Positions 6,492-6,793 of a stretch of 6,793 nt of DNA are shown in pieces; positions within the stretch are counted from its first letter, which is position 1; every line of letters begins with the position of its first letter. The notes beneath the pieces are model-generated. The model was not told the DNA's origin. It worked only from the letters and a program-made list of their open reading frames with translations, and did not search any database. A program made the translations under genes and the position numbers. This stretch comes from Treponema sp. (GTDB lineage: Bacteria > Spirochaetota > Spirochaetia > Treponematales > Breznakiellaceae). Where the stretch lies: assembly GCA_031257595.1 (NCBI GenBank), contig JAIROH010000195.1, positions 1 to 6,793 of the forward strand. Reading direction: 5' to 3'.

Positions 6492-6541
6492 CCGCTGTCT
6501 CAAAACCGGCTGTTTTGAAACAGCGGCGGCGTGTGTTTTTT
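6492..6541 (+). terminator. 15-bp stem-loop with downstream T-run, terminator-like
   Basis: CCGCTGT (6492-6498) pairs with ACAGCGG (6520-6526). After a single C-A mismatch, TCAAAAC (6500-6506) pairs with GTTTTGA (6512-6518), with loop CGGCT. Six Ts follow at 6536-6541, but 9 bases lie between stem and T-run, so the fit to an intrinsic terminator is imperfect. If functional, it would end transcripts coming from the activator gene or from the candidate sigma-70 promoter, and so insulate the sigma-54 promoter 10 bases further on. Confidence 0.4.
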
Positions 6542-6550
6542 CACCAGGCT

Positions 6551-6566
6551 TGGCACGGTTCCTGCT
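6551..6566 (+). promoter_or_regulatory. Sigma-54 (-24/-12) promoter of amt
   Basis: TGGCACGGTTCCTGCT matches the sigma-54 consensus TGGCAC-N5-TTGCW in all but one base. GG (6552-6553) and GC (6564-6565) are separated by exactly 10 bases. The predicted start is about 6577, giving a leader of about 26 bases. This promoter needs an enhancer-binding activator, and such a gene lies directly upstream. Confidence 0.92.
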
Positions 6567-6588
6567 ATAAAGCCCAAAAGCAACTTTT

Positions 6589-6594
6589 AGGAGG
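6589..6594 (+). promoter_or_regulatory. Strong ribosome-binding site fixing the amt start
   Basis: AGGAGG ends 8 bases before the GTG at 6603, which selects this start over the internal ATG at 6627. Confidence 0.92.
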
Positions 6595-6602
6595 ACAAGA
6601 AG

Positions 6603-6793
6603 GTGCAAAAGAAATTTCTCGTGTTAATGATCTTGTTTCTATGTGCAGGGATCTCGCTTTTTGCCCAGGAGGGAACTGAACCGGACGCCCTGGGCTTCTC
6701 TGTGGACATTGTCTGGATGTTCCTCGGCGCGATCCTGGTCTTTATCTTCCAGGCGGGGTTCGCCCTGGTTGAGACGGGATTAACCCGGGCAAA
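6603..6793 (+). CDS. amt: Amt-family ammonium transporter, 3'-truncated
   Basis: Start of an inner-membrane ammonium channel; 63 codons are in the window. The GTG start follows a strong Shine-Dalgarno. A signal peptide is visible: basic MQKK, a hydrophobic core (FLVLMILFLCAGISLF) and a likely cleavage after LFA before QEG. The mature N-terminus carries the first transmembrane helix with the conserved Amt/AMT1-type sequence VWMFLGAILVFIFQAGFALV, followed by ETGLTRA. The pore and ammonium-binding residues lie beyond the window. The sigma-54 promoter places the gene under nitrogen control. In many bacteria a glnK gene for a PII regulator follows amt; this cannot be checked here. Confidence 0.95.
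   Translation, partial: MQKKFLVLMILFLCAGISLFAQEGTEPDALGFSVDIVWMFLGAILVFIFQAGFALVETGLTRA

Larger units (their letters stand above)
6190..6602. other. Regulatory intergenic region between nifA-like gene and amt
   Basis: These 413 bases hold no convincing protein gene. Open frames on the minus strand here cross repeats and promoter elements and look non-coding. The left part (about 6225-6345) is AT-rich against a GC-rich background and carries the TACA boxes and a possible sigma-70 promoter. The middle (6342-6526) is packed with inverted repeats. The right end carries the sigma-54 promoter and ribosome-binding site of amt. ACGGTTCC occurs at 6321-6328 and 6555-6562, with ACGGTTC at 6434-6440. 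Confidence 0.75.

Noticed and set aside
6190..6550. Classical NifA upstream sites (TGT-N10-ACA)
   Set aside because: I looked through the intergenic region and found no TGT and ACA triplets at the 10-base spacing.
6408..6608. Minus-strand 66-codon frame upstream of amt
   Set aside because: It overlaps the hairpins, the sigma-54 promoter and the amt start; the translation looks random.

Overview
The window holds three complete genes, two genes cut by its edges, and one dense regulatory region. A 5'-truncated sbcD runs straight into a complete sbcC (ATGA overlap), giving the SbcCD (Mre11/Rad50-type) nuclease pair. A small unrecognised gene on the minus strand converges on sbcC. Divergent from it is a complete sigma-54 activator of the NifA type (GAF, AAA+, Fis-type HTH). 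About 410 non-coding bases follow, and then the first 63 codons of an Amt-family ammonium transporter.

Organism: the sequence is GC-rich by eye (not counted), with heavy use of CTT/TCC/GAA/CGG codons. The Amt signal peptide ends in LFAQ, a style common in spirochaetes. A NifA-like activator with a nitrogen-controlled amt, next to sbcDC, would fit a nitrogen-fixing spirochaete such as a termite-gut Treponema. That is inference from style and content; no marker gene settles it.

Layout: 1-1065 sbcD (partial), 1062-4328 sbcC, 4334-4597 minus-strand small ORF, 4597-6189 nifA-like regulator, 6190-6602 regulatory region, 6603-end amt (partial). Reading 6190-6602 from left to right: an AT-rich island with two TACA-N4-TGTA boxes, a possible sigma-70 promoter, a nested set of perfect inverted repeats, a textbook sigma-54 -24/-12 promoter, a strong Shine-Dalgarno and a GTG start.

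How it may work together: the activator gene lies directly upstream of a sigma-54-dependent ammonium transporter gene, so the simplest model is activation of amt when fixed nitrogen is scarce. The 13-mer TACAAAAATGTAG occurs just before the activator start and again about 290 bp upstream of the amt transcription start. A near-copy lies exactly 30 bp from the second site. This looks like one operator shared by the activator gene and amt. It is not the classical NifA site (TGT-N10-ACA). The most novel material is this operator set, the structured 6342-6541 segment, and two perfect hairpins inside sbcC, the gene for a hairpin-cutting nuclease.
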